Counted from the first letter of the stretch, positions 26,734 through 36,549 are shown. The stretch: 64,000 bases of DNA from Pseudomonas syringae KCTC 12500 (GCF_000507185.2 NZ_AYTM02000002.1:3631501-3695500), one strand, 5' to 3'. The notes: generated from the letters alone by a model not told the origin. Made by a program: numbers and translations.

Positions 26734-27513
26734 TCAGGGTTGTGTGCTGAGAAAAGCGAGCAGGGCGCGTTGGAAGGGTTGTGGATCGGTAATGTTCGAG
26801 GCATGGCCGCCATAGTCCAGCACCACCAGCGTTGCATTCAGCAGCGCATTGGCCAAGTGCCGGGATTGCTGCCAGGGCACCAGCATGTCGTCGCGGTTGG
26901 CAATCAGCAGGGTCGGGGTGTGGATGCGCGTGAGATCGGCCTCCACGTCGAAGGTTTCCAGCGCATGGATGCGCCGCAGCAGGTTGTCGGTGTCGGGAAA
27001 GTGCGCCAGAGCGTGGGCTTCGTCGTCGTCCAGCCGCGGGCCGTTGGCGGCGATCCAGTCTGCCGGGTAGAGGAACAGCGCCTGAGCCTGCACGTAGGCC
27101 TCCGGTCCGCTGTTCAACAGCAGTTTTTTGCGCACTGAAAAGCAGCGCGCGCTGTGCGGGTTCGGACTGCTCCAGGCATTGATCAGTATCAGACTTTGCA
27201 GCAGTTCCGGGCGCAGCAGGGCCAGTTCCAGACCCACCAGGCCGCCCAGCGCATGGCCCATGAAATGGCAGCGCTGGATGTCGAGCGAATCAAGCAGGGC
27301 CAGCAATTCGACAGCCATGTGCCGGATCGAATAATCCCCTGGCAGCACCGCAGGACTGCGTCCGGTTCCGGCATGGTCGTAGACGAGCACGCGGTAGTCG
27401 CGGGTCAGCAGTGCCAGGTCATCTGCCCAGTAGCGGCCAGACCCGCCCAGCCCGGAACTGAGCACCAGGGTCGGTGCATCGGCATGCTGGCAGGCATGAA
27501 ACTCATGGAACAT
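26734..27513 (-). CDS. rutD: Aminoacrylate hydrolase-like protein RutD
   Basis: Alpha/beta-hydrolase-fold protein of 259 residues that helps remove aminoacrylate formed in uracil breakdown. The start [20 protein letters not shown] at 27513 leads into the oxyanion region GLGGSGRYW. The usual GxSxG nucleophile elbow is GHALGG, with alanine replacing serine; E. coli RutD has the same substitution as I recall, so this is family-typical rather than decay. [20 protein letters not shown] is also strongly RutD-like. It lies between rutC and rutF in the operon. Confidence 0.92.
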   Translation of the reverse strand: MFHEFHACQHADAPTLVLSSGLGGSGRYWADDLALLTRDYRVLVYDHAGTGRSPAVLPGDYSIRHMAVELLALLDSLDIQRCHFMGHALGGLVGLELALLRPELLQSLILINAWSSPNPHSARCFSVRKKLLLNSGPEAYVQAQALFLYPADWIAANGPRLDDDEAHALAHFPDTDNLLRRIHALETFDVEADLTRIHTPTLLIANRDDMLVPWQQSRHLANALLNATLVVLDYGGHASNITDPQPFQRALLAFLSTQP

Positions 27514-27554
27514 GGGTTTTCTCCGGGTGGGCGTCAACTGCCCACGGTCGCGAT

Positions 27555-27938
27555 TCAGCCGATGTGGGCGATGCTGGCGATTTCGATCAGCGCCTCGGGT
27601 TTGACCAGGCCGCACTGGATGCAGTAACGGGCTGGCTTCTCGCCCGCGAAATACTCGGCATACACTTCGTTGACCTTGGCGTAGTCGGCCCAGTCCCGGA
27701 TCATGATCATGTTGAACGTGACATCGTCCATCGTTCCGCCCGCGGTCTCGACCACGCTTTTTATGGCTTCCAGCACGTGACGGGTCTGTGCGGTGGCGTC
27801 GCCGACGTGTACCACGTTGTTGTCCTTGTCGAACGGCAGTGTGCCCGAGACATAGAGCACGCCGTCGGCCATGGAGCCCGGTACGAACGGCGCGATGGGC
27901 TTGCTGGTGCCGGCAGGGATGATCGCTTTCTTGGTCAT
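27555..27938 (-). CDS. rutC: RidA-family aminoacrylate deaminase RutC
   Basis: A 127-residue member of the RidA/YjgF family that converts 3-aminoacrylate to malonic semialdehyde in the Rut pathway. It begins [20 protein letters not shown] and contains [13 protein letters not shown] and the C-terminal segment [20 protein letters not shown] with the conserved arginine and cysteine. It starts 10 nt after the rutB stop codon. Confidence 0.94.
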   Translation of the reverse strand: MTKKAIIPAGTSKPIAPFVPGSMADGVLYVSGTLPFDKDNNVVHVGDATAQTRHVLEAIKSVVETAGGTMDDVTFNMIMIRDWADYAKVNEVYAEYFAGEKPARYCIQCGLVKPEALIEIASIAHIG

Positions 27939-27948
27939 GCTGGTGTCC

Positions 27949-28686
27949 TCACGAAAGTTGCCCGACAGGGCTGAAAGTGGTGCAGAAGTCATCGACGCTG
28001 GATACCCAGCCAAAGAAGGTTTCGATGTTGAACAGCGCGGCTTGCTGAGCGAATTCGGGGCCTGCCTGATGGGTTGCGTCAGCCAGCACCACGCCGAAAT
28101 ATTCCAGGTGAAAACCGTCGCGCAGGGTCGATTCGACACAGACATTGGTGGCGATGCCGGTGAACACCAGATTGCGAATGCCGCGGCTGCGCAGCACGCT
28201 ATCGAAGCTGGAATTGAAGAAGCCGCTGTAGCGGATTTTCGGCACCACGATGTCGCCAGGCTGAGGCGTCAGTTCGTCGACAAGCTGGTAGTCCCATCCA
28301 CCCTTGGCCAGCAGTTGCCCTTCGAGTTCCGGGCGCTTGCGCATGGTTTTCAGGGCGTTGGACTTGTGCCAGTTCGGTGAGCCGGGGCCACCGGCCTCGA
28401 CGTAGGCCGGGTCCCAGCCATTCTGGAAAAAGATCACCGGAATGCCCGCCGCACGCGCTGCGGCGCAGGCCTTGTTGATGTTGGCGATGACCGGTCCGGT
28501 GCTGCTCACATCGAACCCGGCGAGGTCCAGATACCCGCCGAGCGACGCATACGCGTTCTGCATGTCGACCACCACCAGCGCGGTTTCGCCGGGTTTCATG
28601 CGCAGCGGTTCAGGACGGGCGGGTAGTTCGCGGGCGGGTTGCACGTCCGGCAGGTCAACGCCTGCGACGGTTGTCGGGGTTGCCAT
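27949..28686 (-). CDS. rutB: Ureidoacrylate amidohydrolase RutB
   Basis: Isochorismatase-like hydrolase of 245 residues that releases carbamate from the ureidoacrylate peracid produced by RutA. The catalytic triad is visible: Asp41 in VVVDMQNAY, Lys150 in [11 protein letters not shown], and Cys183 in [10 protein letters not shown]. Its ATG shares one base with the rutA stop codon (TGATG), showing tight coupling. Length is normal for RutB. Confidence 0.95.
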   Translation of the reverse strand: MATPTTVAGVDLPDVQPARELPARPEPLRMKPGETALVVVDMQNAYASLGGYLDLAGFDVSSTGPVIANINKACAAARAAGIPVIFFQNGWDPAYVEAGGPGSPNWHKSNALKTMRKRPELEGQLLAKGGWDYQLVDELTPQPGDIVVPKIRYSGFFNSSFDSVLRSRGIRNLVFTGIATNVCVESTLRDGFHLEYFGVVLADATHQAGPEFAQQAALFNIETFFGWVSSVDDFCTTFSPVGQLS

Positions 28687-29768
28687 CAGACCACCTCCTT
28701 GAGTTGCGCGATGTGCTTGCGGCTGGTCATCAATGGCTGGATCTTCTCGCCGAAATCTTCGACGCCTTTGACGAAATCATCGAACGTCAGCATCACACCT
28801 TGAGTCCCCGGCACACTGGCAACCTCGTCGAGCATTCTTGCCACTGTGGCCCACGACCCCACCAGCGTGCCCATGTTGATGTTGACTGCTGAGGTCGGGT
28901 CGGCCATCTGCCGCAGGTTGGAGCCGGCGCTTTTATCTGCCGAGCCTTTTTCGCTCAGCCAGGCGATGGCTTCTTCATCGGCACCGTCCTTGATGTGCTC
29001 CCAGCGAGCCCGTGCAGCTTCGTCGGTGTCGTCGGCGATGATCATGAACAGCACGCAGGAAGTGACGTTGCGGCCGGTCTTTTCGTTGGCTTCGAGCAGT
29101 TTCTGTGCAGTCGGCGCGAACGCTGTAGGTGTGTTGACGCCTTTGCCGAAGCAGAAGTTGTAGTCGGCATATTGTGCCGAGAACGCCATGCCCGCTTCAC
29201 TTTGACCGGCGCAGATCAGCTTCATGTCGCCCTGTGGGCGAGGGCTGACGCGGCAGTCCTGCATGCTGAAATGTTCGCCCTTGAAGTCGCTGCTGCCGGT
29301 GGCCCACAGGTCACGCAGAACCTGAGCATATTCGGCCAGGTATTCATAGCGGGTGTGGAAGAACTCGTCGCCCGGCCACAGCCCCATCTGCTCGTATTCC
29401 GGCTTCTGCCAGCCGGTGACGAGGTTGATCCCGAAGCGGCCATTGGAGATCGAATCGATGGTCGAGGCCATGCGCGCGGCAATGGCGGGCGGGATGGTCA
29501 GGGTGGCGACGGTGGCGAACAGCTGGATCCGGCTGGTGACCGCGGCCAGGCCGGCCATCAGCGTGAACGACTCCAGGTTGTGTTCCCAGAACTGCGTCTT
29601 GCCGCCAAAGCCACGCAGTTTGATCATCGACAGCGCAAAATCGAAGCCGTAGCCCTCGGCCTGCTGCACGATCTGTTTGTTCAGCTCGAAGGTCGGCATG
29701 TACTGCGGAGCATTGCTGGAAATCAGCCAGCCGTTATTGCCGATGGGGATGAAGATACCAATGTCCAT
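28686..29768 (-). CDS. rutA: Pyrimidine monooxygenase RutA
   Basis: Flavin-dependent (luciferase-like) monooxygenase that opens the uracil/thymine ring between N3 and C4, using FMNH2 from RutF. The 360-residue protein begins [17 protein letters not shown] and has the luciferase-family segments [29 protein letters not shown] and [24 protein letters not shown] sequence around residue 190. It is the first gene of the operon, with a RutR-type operator 156 nt upstream. Confidence 0.95.
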   Translation of the reverse strand: MDIGIFIPIGNNGWLISSNAPQYMPTFELNKQIVQQAEGYGFDFALSMIKLRGFGGKTQFWEHNLESFTLMAGLAAVTSRIQLFATVATLTIPPAIAARMASTIDSISNGRFGINLVTGWQKPEYEQMGLWPGDEFFHTRYEYLAEYAQVLRDLWATGSSDFKGEHFSMQDCRVSPRPQGDMKLICAGQSEAGMAFSAQYADYNFCFGKGVNTPTAFAPTAQKLLEANEKTGRNVTSCVLFMIIADDTDEAARARWEHIKDGADEEAIAWLSEKGSADKSAGSNLRQMADPTSAVNINMGTLVGSWATVARMLDEVASVPGTQGVMLTFDDFVKGVEDFGEKIQPLMTSRKHIAQLKEVV

Positions 29769-29921
29769 ATGAGGCCTCTCTGCGTGGGTCGATGCGTGCC
29801 AAAGCGCGACTGGCGGCACTTGAATCGTCTTTCAATCGTCTCTCGATCATCTTTTGCATTAAGCGGGCCAGAAATATTTATCGTTTTTATTCAAGGGTTT
29901 GTGGATTTTTAATGTTTGTTT

Positions 29922-29962
29922 CAGACCATTTGGTCCGAATCAGAGCACTTGGTTTGTGCAGG
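29922..29962. promoter_or_regulatory. RutR-type operator, copy 1 (rutA/rutR divergent region)
   Basis: Contains the palindrome GACCATTTGGTC (29924-29935), matching the E. coli RutR consensus TTGACCAnnTGGTCAA in its core. The whole 41-bp block recurs inverted at 30844-30884 with 5 mismatches. It can control both rutABCDF and rutR. Confidence 0.8.
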
Positions 29963-30061
29963 GCGCACGCAGATGGGGCAGGGCGGACGGCGCAGGCAAT
30001 CCGTATCGACAAAACAGCTGCGCCCGTTAAGATGCCCGCTCATTTCGGCATCACTGGATGG

Positions 30062-30790
30062 ATGTGCGTGAACAAGAAACCTCCCCTGGCTGACCCGGCG
30101 AAGAAACGCGTACGCAAGGCCAAGCCAGAGACCGTGGTCAAGACGACCCGCGAACCCAGTGCGACGTCCTTGAAGCGGCGCATGCGCCTGATGGAGGGCA
30201 AGCGCACGCTGATTCTCGATGCGGCGCTGGAGATATTCTCTCGCTACGGCGTGCACGGCAGCAGCCTGGATCAGGTCGCGAGCCTGGCGGACGTTTCCAA
30301 GACCAACCTGCTGTATTACTTCAGCAGCAAGGACGACCTGTACCTGAATGTGCTGCGTCAGTTGCTTGCGGTATGGCTGAGCCCGCTGTTGCACTTCACC
30401 GCCGACAAGGACCCGGTGCAGGCGATCAGCGCCTATATCAAGGCCAAGCTGGAAATGTCCCGCGATCACCCGGCCGAATCGCGGCTGTTCTGCATGGAAG
30501 TGATGCAGGGCGCACCGCTGATTCAGGGCGAGTTGCAGCACCCGTTGCGTGACACGGTGCAGGCCAAGGTGGCGGTGATTCAGCACTGGATCGACAGCGG
30601 CCAGTTGGCCCCCGTCAACCCGCACCATCTGATTTTCACCCTGTGGGCAACCACTCAGCATTACGCCGACTTCCGCACTCAGGTCGAGGCCGTGACTGGC
30701 AAGACCCTGGATGATCCGTCGTTTTTCGAAGAGGTGCTGGCGAGCCTGCGCAGCATGGTTCTGGACGGGATCCTGCCGCGCAAGGCGTGA
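30062..30790 (+). CDS. rutR: TetR-family regulator RutR
   Basis: A 242-residue regulator, the pyrimidine-responsive repressor of the rut operon. After a basic, likely disordered tail of about 45 residues, the TetR DNA-binding domain is clear: GKRTLILDAALEIFSRYGVH, then GSSLDQVASLADVSKTNLLY. The C-terminal ligand domain includes SRLFCMEVMQGAPLIQGELQ. It is divergent from rutA. The start is taken as ATG at 30062; a GTG two codons later is an alternative. Both neighbouring operons carry a matching operator. Confidence 0.9.
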   Translation: MCVNKKPPLADPAKKRVRKAKPETVVKTTREPSATSLKRRMRLMEGKRTLILDAALEIFSRYGVHGSSLDQVASLADVSKTNLLYYFSSKDDLYLNVLRQLLAVWLSPLLHFTADKDPVQAISAYIKAKLEMSRDHPAESRLFCMEVMQGAPLIQGELQHPLRDTVQAKVAVIQHWIDSGQLAPVNPHHLIFTLWATTQHYADFRTQVEAVTGKTLDDPSFFEEVLASLRSMVLDGILPRKA

Positions 30791-30843
30791 CCGGGCTTCG
30801 TCTGACCTGACCCGCGCACCCCGCTCGCGCAGTGCGCGGGCGT

Positions 30844-30884
30844 CCTGCACAAACCAAGTGCTCCGATTCAGACCATTTGATCTG
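30844..30884. promoter_or_regulatory. RutR-type operator, copy 2 (upstream of BMP transporter operon)
   Basis: Reverse complement of the 41-bp block at 29922-29962 with 36 identical positions, including the half-diverged palindrome GACCATTTGATC (30871-30882). Relative to transcription it has the same orientation before the transporter operon as copy 1 has before rutA. Confidence 0.75.
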
Positions 30885-31003
30885 TTTTGTTCCTCTCGAT
30901 GGCGTCAGGTCGTTGTTCCATAGCGCTTTTCCTGTAATGGCATGGATGCTGCTAATGCCTGCCTGTGCGGTCCTCATCGGCCATTACCCTCAGGAAAACG
31001 TCT

Positions 31004-32095
31004 ATGTACAAGAAACTGTTGCCCGGGACATTGTGTGCGGCCGTAGCGTTGGGAGCGGTCAGCCTTGCTCAGGCTGAAGGATTGACCCTCGAAGGGAAGC
31101 CGAAAATCGCCATGGTGTATATCAGCCCGCGCAATGACGGCGGCTGGACTCAGGCCTTCGACGAAGCACGCGTGAAGCTGGAAAAGGATCTGGATACCAA
31201 GATCCAGTACGTCGAGAGCGTGCCCGAGAACGCCGCGGCCATTACGCCGGTGGTCGACCGACTCATCGCCCGCGGTGCCAACATCATCGTCGGCACTGCA
31301 TTTGGCTACTCCGACACCTTTCTTGCGCTGGCCAAGAAATACCCGAAAGTCGCGTTCCTCAACGGCTCGGGCACCACCAATGCACCCAACCTCGAATCGT
31401 TTTACGGGCGTACCTACGAAAGCCAGTACCTGTGCGGCATAGCCGCAGGCGCGGCCTCGAAGACCGGCAAGCTAGGGTTTGTCGCCGCCAACCCGTTTGG
31501 CCAGGTCAACTGGACCATCAACGCCTATGAACTGGGCGCCCGGCAGATCAATCCGAAGGCCACCGTCAACGTGGTCTATACCGGTGCATGGAACGACCCG
31601 GTCAAGGAACGCGCAGCAACCATGGCGCTGATCGACAACGGTGCCGATGTGGTCGGTCAGCACGTCGACAGCCCGACACCGCAGATCGTCGCACAGGAGC
31701 GCGGCATTCACGGCACCGGCCACCATCGCGACCTGAGCGAGTTCGCTCCCAAGGCGACGGTCTGCTCGTCGCTGTGGGTCTGGGATCGCTTCCTGGGGCC
31801 GGAGCTGAAGAAAATCATTGCCGGCAACTGGACGCCGCCCGCCAACGGCGCGCTGCTCTCGATGCAGCAGGGCGGCACCGATATCAAGCTGACTGCGGAT
31901 GCGATCATTTCCGATGCGGACCGCAAGAAGATCGAGGCCGAGCGCGCCGAGCTGCTGGCCGGCAGAAAAATCATCTACAGCGGCCCGCTGGCCGATCGTG
32001 ACGGCAAGGAGCGGGTCGCGGCCGGTCAGCAATTGTCTGACCCGGACCTGTGGAAAATGGACTGGTTCGTCGAAGGCGTGAAGACTCAGCAATGA
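31004..32095 (+). CDS. BMP-family ABC transporter substrate-binding protein (nucleobase/nucleoside type)
   Basis: Periplasmic binding protein of 363 residues. The signal peptide MYKKLLPGTLCAAVALGAVS ends near AQA. The BMP/Med fold is shown by IAMVYISPRNDGGWTQAFD, GANIIVGTAFGYSDTF and FYGRTYESQYLCGIAAG. Members bind purine nucleosides or bases. CAGGA lies about 9 nt before the ATG. It heads a four-gene operon in which the ATPase start overlaps its stop by 4 nt. The RutR-like operator upstream suggests a pyrimidine or purine-base substrate. Confidence 0.92.
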   Translation: MYKKLLPGTLCAAVALGAVSLAQAEGLTLEGKPKIAMVYISPRNDGGWTQAFDEARVKLEKDLDTKIQYVESVPENAAAITPVVDRLIARGANIIVGTAFGYSDTFLALAKKYPKVAFLNGSGTTNAPNLESFYGRTYESQYLCGIAAGAASKTGKLGFVAANPFGQVNWTINAYELGARQINPKATVNVVYTGAWNDPVKERAATMALIDNGADVVGQHVDSPTPQIVAQERGIHGTGHHRDLSEFAPKATVCSSLWVWDRFLGPELKKIIAGNWTPPANGALLSMQQGGTDIKLTADAIISDADRKKIEAERAELLAGRKIIYSGPLADRDGKERVAAGQQLSDPDLWKMDWFVEGVKTQQ

Positions 32096-33603
32096 GTCAG
32101 GTCAATGCGCTGCAACTCACCGGCATCAGCAAGTCGTTCGATGGCTTCAAGGCGCTGATCGATGCCGACTTCACCGCCTGCTGGGGTGAAGTGCATGCCC
32201 TGCTGGGCGAGAACGGTGCAGGCAAGTCCTCGCTGATGAATATCGCCGCCGGGCTGTACGCACCGGAAACCGGCACTCTGCTGCTGGACGATAACCCGGT
32301 TCAGCTTCAGGGGCCCAGGGACGCCAGCCGTTATCGGATCGGCATGGTCCACCAGCACTTCAAGCTGGTGAAGCCGTTCACAGTGGCGCAGAACATTCTC
32401 CTGGCACTGCCCGAGCAACCCGGCGAAGGCAGCTATCGCAAGCGGCTGCGTGCGCTGGAACAGGAGATCGTCGGCAAGGCCGAGGCGCTGGGGTTTGCGA
32501 TTGACCCGGCGCGCACCGTCGACAGTCTGTCAGTCGCCGAGCAGCAGCGCGTCGAGATTCTCAAGGTGTTGCTCGCCGGTGCGCGGATTCTGATCCTCGA
32601 CGAGCCCACGGCAGTGCTGACCGATCAGGAGGCCGAGCGTCTGCTGCTGACTGTTCAGGCATTCGCCCGGCAAGGCGCGGCGGTGGTTCTGGTCACGCAC
32701 AAGATGGCTGACGTCAAACGCTATGCCGACCGGGTAACCGTGATGCGTGGCGGGCGCACCGTGCAGACCTTGGACCCGCAGAAGGTGAGTGTCGAGCAAC
32801 TGGTGCAGCTCACGGTAGGTGAATCGGTGCCGGTTGCCGAGCATCAACCAGCGACACCAGGCGAGGTGCGTTTGCAGGTCAAGGACTTGCGCAGCGTCGG
32901 CAGCAGTACGCTCAACGGCGTCAACCTGAGCCTGCACGCCGGGCAGATTTACGGCATCGCAGGCGTGGGCGGCAACGGTCAGGCCGACCTGGCCAACGCC
33001 CTGATGGGGCTGCCGCAAGCCACTGAGGGTGAAATCCACATGGCCGGATTTGGCGATTTGCGCGGCGCGTCGGCCGACCAGCGTCGGCAGTTGCGCATTG
33101 CCTCGATCCCGGCCGACCGCTACGGCGCGGCGCTGGCCGGGTCGTTGTCGGTGGCCGAGAACTTTGCCATCGGCAATATTCACAGCGGGCAATACGGTTC
33201 TTTCTGGCGTCTCGGCTACAAGCGTCTGAAACAGGATGCGCAGCGCGCCGTGGCGGACTTCGACGTACAGGGCGTGCGCTCTCTCGATCAGAAAGCTGCG
33301 CTGTTGTCGGGAGGCAATGCCCAGAAGCTGGTGATCGCCCGCGAATTCAGCCGCGACCCGCAATTGGTGCTGGTGCACAGCCCGAGTCGGGGCCTGGATG
33401 TACGTGCCACACAGGCGGTGCATGCCCGTTTGCGGGCGGCGCGGGACGCGGGGGCTGCGGTGCTGGTGATCAGCGAGGATCTGGACGAAGTATTGGCCCT
33501 GGCTGACCGTGTCGGCGTGATGAACGGCGGGCGCATTGTTGCCGAGTTCGCGCACCCTGCCGACCGGCAAGCCATCGGCAAAGCGATGGTGAGCCATGAC
33601 TGA
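32092..33603 (+). CDS. ABC transporter ATP-binding protein (double NBD, BMP-type importer)
   Basis: Cytoplasmic ATPase of 503 residues with two fused nucleotide-binding domains. NBD1 has Walker A LLGENGAGKSSL (residues 38-49), signature SLSVAEQQRVEIL and Walker B ILILDEPTAVL. NBD2 has a degenerate Walker A (GVGGNGQADLAN) but a good signature LLSGGNAQKLVIARE, as usual in sugar/nucleoside importers of this type. It overlaps its upstream neighbour by 4 nt and the downstream permease by 8 nt. Confidence 0.94.
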   Translation: MSQVNALQLTGISKSFDGFKALIDADFTACWGEVHALLGENGAGKSSLMNIAAGLYAPETGTLLLDDNPVQLQGPRDASRYRIGMVHQHFKLVKPFTVAQNILLALPEQPGEGSYRKRLRALEQEIVGKAEALGFAIDPARTVDSLSVAEQQRVEILKVLLAGARILILDEPTAVLTDQEAERLLLTVQAFARQGAAVVLVTHKMADVKRYADRVTVMRGGRTVQTLDPQKVSVEQLVQLTVGESVPVAEHQPATPGEVRLQVKDLRSVGSSTLNGVNLSLHAGQIYGIAGVGGNGQADLANALMGLPQATEGEIHMAGFGDLRGASADQRRQLRIASIPADRYGAALAGSLSVAENFAIGNIHSGQYGSFWRLGYKRLKQDAQRAVADFDVQGVRSLDQKAALLSGGNAQKLVIAREFSRDPQLVLVHSPSRGLDVRATQAVHARLRAARDAGAAVLVISEDLDEVLALADRVGVMNGGRIVAEFAHPADRQAIGKAMVSHD

Positions 33604-34705
33604 ATCAGCGCAACCAATGAAATCCGCACGGCAACCTTTGCTGGCGCGGCGCTACACCCTGGAGCTTCGTCAGCAGACCGGCTGGCTGTTGCAGGCGCTG
33701 ATCATTGCCCTGGCGTTGCTGATCGGACTGACGATCTGCACTGTGATTCTGATTCTTGCCGGCGTGCCTGCCGACGAGCTGCTCAACGAGTTCGTCGTGC
33801 AGACAGTGTTCGATGCACAAAACTTCAAGGCAGTGTTGTTTCAGGCATCGCCGATGATTATGGTCGGGCTCGCCGGGTGCATGGCGTTTCGGGCACGTTT
33901 CTGGAACCTGGGTCTGGAAGGTCAGATGATCTGGGGGGCGATTGGCGCCACGGCGATCTCGCTGTTTCAGGTGGGCCCGGAGGCGTTGCGTCTGCCGCTG
34001 ATGATGACGGCAGCCGTTATCTGCGGATTATTGTGGAGCCTGGGCCCGGTGCTGCTGAAGCTCAAGTGGCAGGTCAACGAGATCATCTCGACGCTGATGC
34101 TCAATTACATCGCTGCCAATTTCCTCCTGCACCTGGTGTACGGCAGTTGGAAAGACCCGCGAGACAACTTTCCCTATTCCCCCGCGTTTCAGAGCTTCGA
34201 GCGGCTGCCCGATCTGTTTGCCGGGTATAACGCGGCGATCCCTCTGGCGCTGCTGGTCACCGGTCTGACCCTGTGGTTCGTCGGTGTTTCGCGGGCCGGG
34301 TTGTATCTGCGCTTCGTCGATGCCAACCCGAAAGTCGCCGGCGCGGTGGGCGTGCCGGTGCGCAAGATGATCATCGGCACCGTGCTGCTGTCGGGCGCGC
34401 TGGCGGGGCTCGCAGGTTTTGTCGTGACTTCGGGGCAGGAAGGGCGCCTTACTCAGTCGTTCTATCAAGGCTACGGGTTTTCCGGGATTCTGATCGCCTT
34501 TCTGGCCCGCAACAATCCAGTGGCCGCAACCGTGGTCGCGCTGCTGATCGCCATGTTGTTCGTGGCCGGACGTAACCTGCAGGTGTTCTATCAGATTCCG
34601 TTTTCGATGGTGCAACTGATCCAGGCGATTCTGGTGATCTTCGTCGCGTCGTCGGACTTTTTCATCCGCCATCGCCTGCGGCGCATTCAGGCAGGAGAAC
34701 GTTGA
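33596..34705 (+). CDS. BMP-type ABC transporter permease, first subunit
   Basis: Inner-membrane permease of 369 residues with about eight to ten hydrophobic segments, related to RbsC/NupP-like proteins. Conserved family segments include FRARFWNLGLEGQMIWGAIG and GYGFSGILIAFLARNNP. A positively charged N-terminal tail of about 30 residues precedes the first span. The ATG lies inside the ATPase gene (8-nt overlap). The second permease gene starts at its stop codon (1-nt overlap). Confidence 0.92.
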   Translation: MTESAQPMKSARQPLLARRYTLELRQQTGWLLQALIIALALLIGLTICTVILILAGVPADELLNEFVVQTVFDAQNFKAVLFQASPMIMVGLAGCMAFRARFWNLGLEGQMIWGAIGATAISLFQVGPEALRLPLMMTAAVICGLLWSLGPVLLKLKWQVNEIISTLMLNYIAANFLLHLVYGSWKDPRDNFPYSPAFQSFERLPDLFAGYNAAIPLALLVTGLTLWFVGVSRAGLYLRFVDANPKVAGAVGVPVRKMIIGTVLLSGALAGLAGFVVTSGQEGRLTQSFYQGYGFSGILIAFLARNNPVAATVVALLIAMLFVAGRNLQVFYQIPFSMVQLIQAILVIFVASSDFFIRHRLRRIQAGER

Positions 34706-35631
34706 TGGAGCTTATTTCCCACTGGCTGGGCAGCGCACCGGATTTTGCCGTGCCGTTCGCCCTGGCAGCGTTGGGCCTGATCCTCATCGAGCGCAGCGGT
34801 GTACTGGCGTTGGGCGTCGAAGGGCTGATGCTGGTCGGCGCACTGGCGGGCATCGGTATGCAGTTGAGCCTCGGCTCGCCTGGCCTTTCGCTGCTGGCGT
34901 CGATGGCGGCGGCAGGTCTGGCGTCGTTGCTGTTTGCGCTGATGGTGCTGGTGCTGCGGATCAATCAGGTGATCGCCGGGCTGGCGCTGGTGTTCTTTTG
35001 TCAGGGCTTGACCGGGCTGCTGGGCACTCTGCTGGGCTGGACCAACCGCCCGGTCAGCGGCTTGCAGGCGGTCGAGCTGTGGCCGTTGTCCGAGCTGCCC
35101 GTGGTAGGCCGGGTATTTGTGCAGAATCCGCTGGTGTACCTGACCGTGGTTATTTTCATCGCGGTGGTCTGGCTGCTCGATCGCACGCGCACCGGGCTGC
35201 GCCTACGCGCGGTGGGTGAGAACCCGCAGGCCGCCGATGCCGCAGGTATTTCCGTGCTCGGTTACCGCCTGGCGGCGATTGTCGCCGGTTCTGCGTTGAT
35301 GGGGCTGGCCGGCGGTTTCATCGCCGTGCTCAGCACCAAGATATGGATCGCCGACATGACCGGCGGGCGCGGCTGGATTGCAGTTTCGCTGGTGATCTTT
35401 GCGCGCTGGTCGCCCTGGCGCGCGTTGGCCGGCGCTTTGCTGTTCGGCGGTATCGAGGCGCTGATTCCGCAATTGGCGGCAACCGGCGTGCGCCTGCCCC
35501 AGTATTTCGTCTTGATGACACCCTACGCGGTAACCCTGTTGGTCATGGTCTGGGTGGCGAGCGGCAAGCGTCAATCGAGCAGCCAGCCCGGTGCGCTGGG
35601 CGAACCTTACATTCGTGAGGAGCGCCGCTGA
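34705..35631 (+). CDS. BMP-type ABC transporter permease, second subunit
   Basis: Inner-membrane permease of 308 residues, partner of the preceding subunit. It has the same fold type with RSGVLALGVEGLMLVGALAG near the N-terminus and ENPQAADAAGISVLGYRLAA as the cytoplasmic coupling loop. Its C-terminus LPQYFVLMTPYAVTLLVMVW is typical. AGGAGA 7 nt upstream supports the ATG, which overlaps the previous stop codon by one base. Last gene of the operon; a weak GCCCG/CGGGC hairpin follows. Confidence 0.92.
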   Translation: MELISHWLGSAPDFAVPFALAALGLILIERSGVLALGVEGLMLVGALAGIGMQLSLGSPGLSLLASMAAAGLASLLFALMVLVLRINQVIAGLALVFFCQGLTGLLGTLLGWTNRPVSGLQAVELWPLSELPVVGRVFVQNPLVYLTVVIFIAVVWLLDRTRTGLRLRAVGENPQAADAAGISVLGYRLAAIVAGSALMGLAGGFIAVLSTKIWIADMTGGRGWIAVSLVIFARWSPWRALAGALLFGGIEALIPQLAATGVRLPQYFVLMTPYAVTLLVMVWVASGKRQSSSQPGALGEPYIREERR

Positions 35632-35744
35632 GCGGTGCGCGCAGAAGCCCGCAATACGGGCGGTTCAGCACGGGTTAAGGAATTTTTGATAGCGTGTATG
35701 CTCTAATCCGGTTATTAGCGTTCGTCAAAACCAGGAGCTCCTGA

Positions 35745-36434
35745 ATGTTTACCTCGCGTCGTTTGATCATTGTCGCCACCGCCGTAGCCATGCTTTCCGG
35801 CTGTGCAACATCCAATCCCTATGACAATCAAGGCCAGGCGCAAAGCTCCGGTGGTATGAGCAAAACGGCCAAGTACGGCGGACTGGGCGCATTGGCCGGT
35901 GCGGTAGCCGGTGCGGCCATCGATCACAATCATCGCGGCAAGGGCGCCCTGATCGGCGCTGCAGTGGCGGGTGCCGCATCGGCGGGCTATGGCTACTATG
36001 CAGACAAGCAGGAAGCTGCGTTGCGCGAGAGCATGGCCAACACCGGTGTCGAGGTGCAGCGTGAGGGTGACCAGATCAAACTGATCATGCCGGGTAACAT
36101 CACGTTCGCGACGGACTCTTCGGCCATTGCCAGCAGCTTCTATTCGCCGCTTAACAATCTGGCGAGCTCGCTCAAGCAGTTCAATCAGAACAACATTGAA
36201 ATCGTCGGTTACACCGACAGCACCGGCAGCCGCCAGCACAACATGGACCTGTCGCAACAGCGCGCCCAGAGCGTCGCGACTTACCTGACCTCGCAAGGCG
36301 TCGATCAAGCGCACCTGTCAGTGCGCGGTGCAGGCCCTGATCAACCGATTGCCAGCAACGCCGACGTCAACGGCCGCGCCCAGAACCGTCGCGTAGAGGT
36401 TAACCTCAAGCCGATTCCGGGTCAGCAGTACTGA
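35745..36434 (+). CDS. OmpA-family lipoprotein with glycine-zipper (YiaD-like)
   Basis: Outer-membrane lipoprotein of 229 residues that probably binds peptidoglycan. Lipobox MLSGC gives lipidated Cys20. Residues about 43-85 form a glycine/alanine zipper (GGLGALAGAVAGAAI and GALIGAAVAGAASAGYGYY). The C-terminal OmpA domain (about 105-220) carries IEIVGYTDSTGS, NMDLSQQRAQSVATYL and NRRVEVNL. Ribosome-binding site AGGAG is correctly placed. Monocistronic, with a REP palindrome downstream between it and the convergent acyltransferase gene. Confidence 0.93.
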   Translation: MFTSRRLIIVATAVAMLSGCATSNPYDNQGQAQSSGGMSKTAKYGGLGALAGAVAGAAIDHNHRGKGALIGAAVAGAASAGYGYYADKQEAALRESMANTGVEVQREGDQIKLIMPGNITFATDSSAIASSFYSPLNNLASSLKQFNQNNIEIVGYTDSTGSRQHNMDLSQQRAQSVATYLTSQGVDQAHLSVRGAGPDQPIASNADVNGRAQNRRVEVNLKPIPGQQY

Positions 36435-36474
36435 TCGATGCCGCTCCGCTCGCAGACGGGTTGAATGCGGGTAA

Positions 36475-36534
36475 AGTGGGAGCGAGCTTGCTCGCGAAGG
36501 CGATGGCCTCTTCGCGAGCAAGCTCGCTCCCACT
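36475..36534. repeat. REP palindrome (inverted repeat) between convergent genes
   Basis: A perfect 24-nt inverted repeat at 36475-36498 and 36511-36534 with a 12-nt loop. The core GTGGGAGCGAGCTTGCTCGC is the usual Pseudomonas REP consensus. It can form a long hairpin in both transcripts. Confidence 0.92.
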
Positions 36535-36549
36535 TCTCGCCAGTCAATA

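Noticed and set aside
26850..27513. RutD inactivated because the GxSxG serine is replaced by alanine
   Set aside because: E. coli RutD has the same GHALG motif as I recall, so the substitution is normal for the family.
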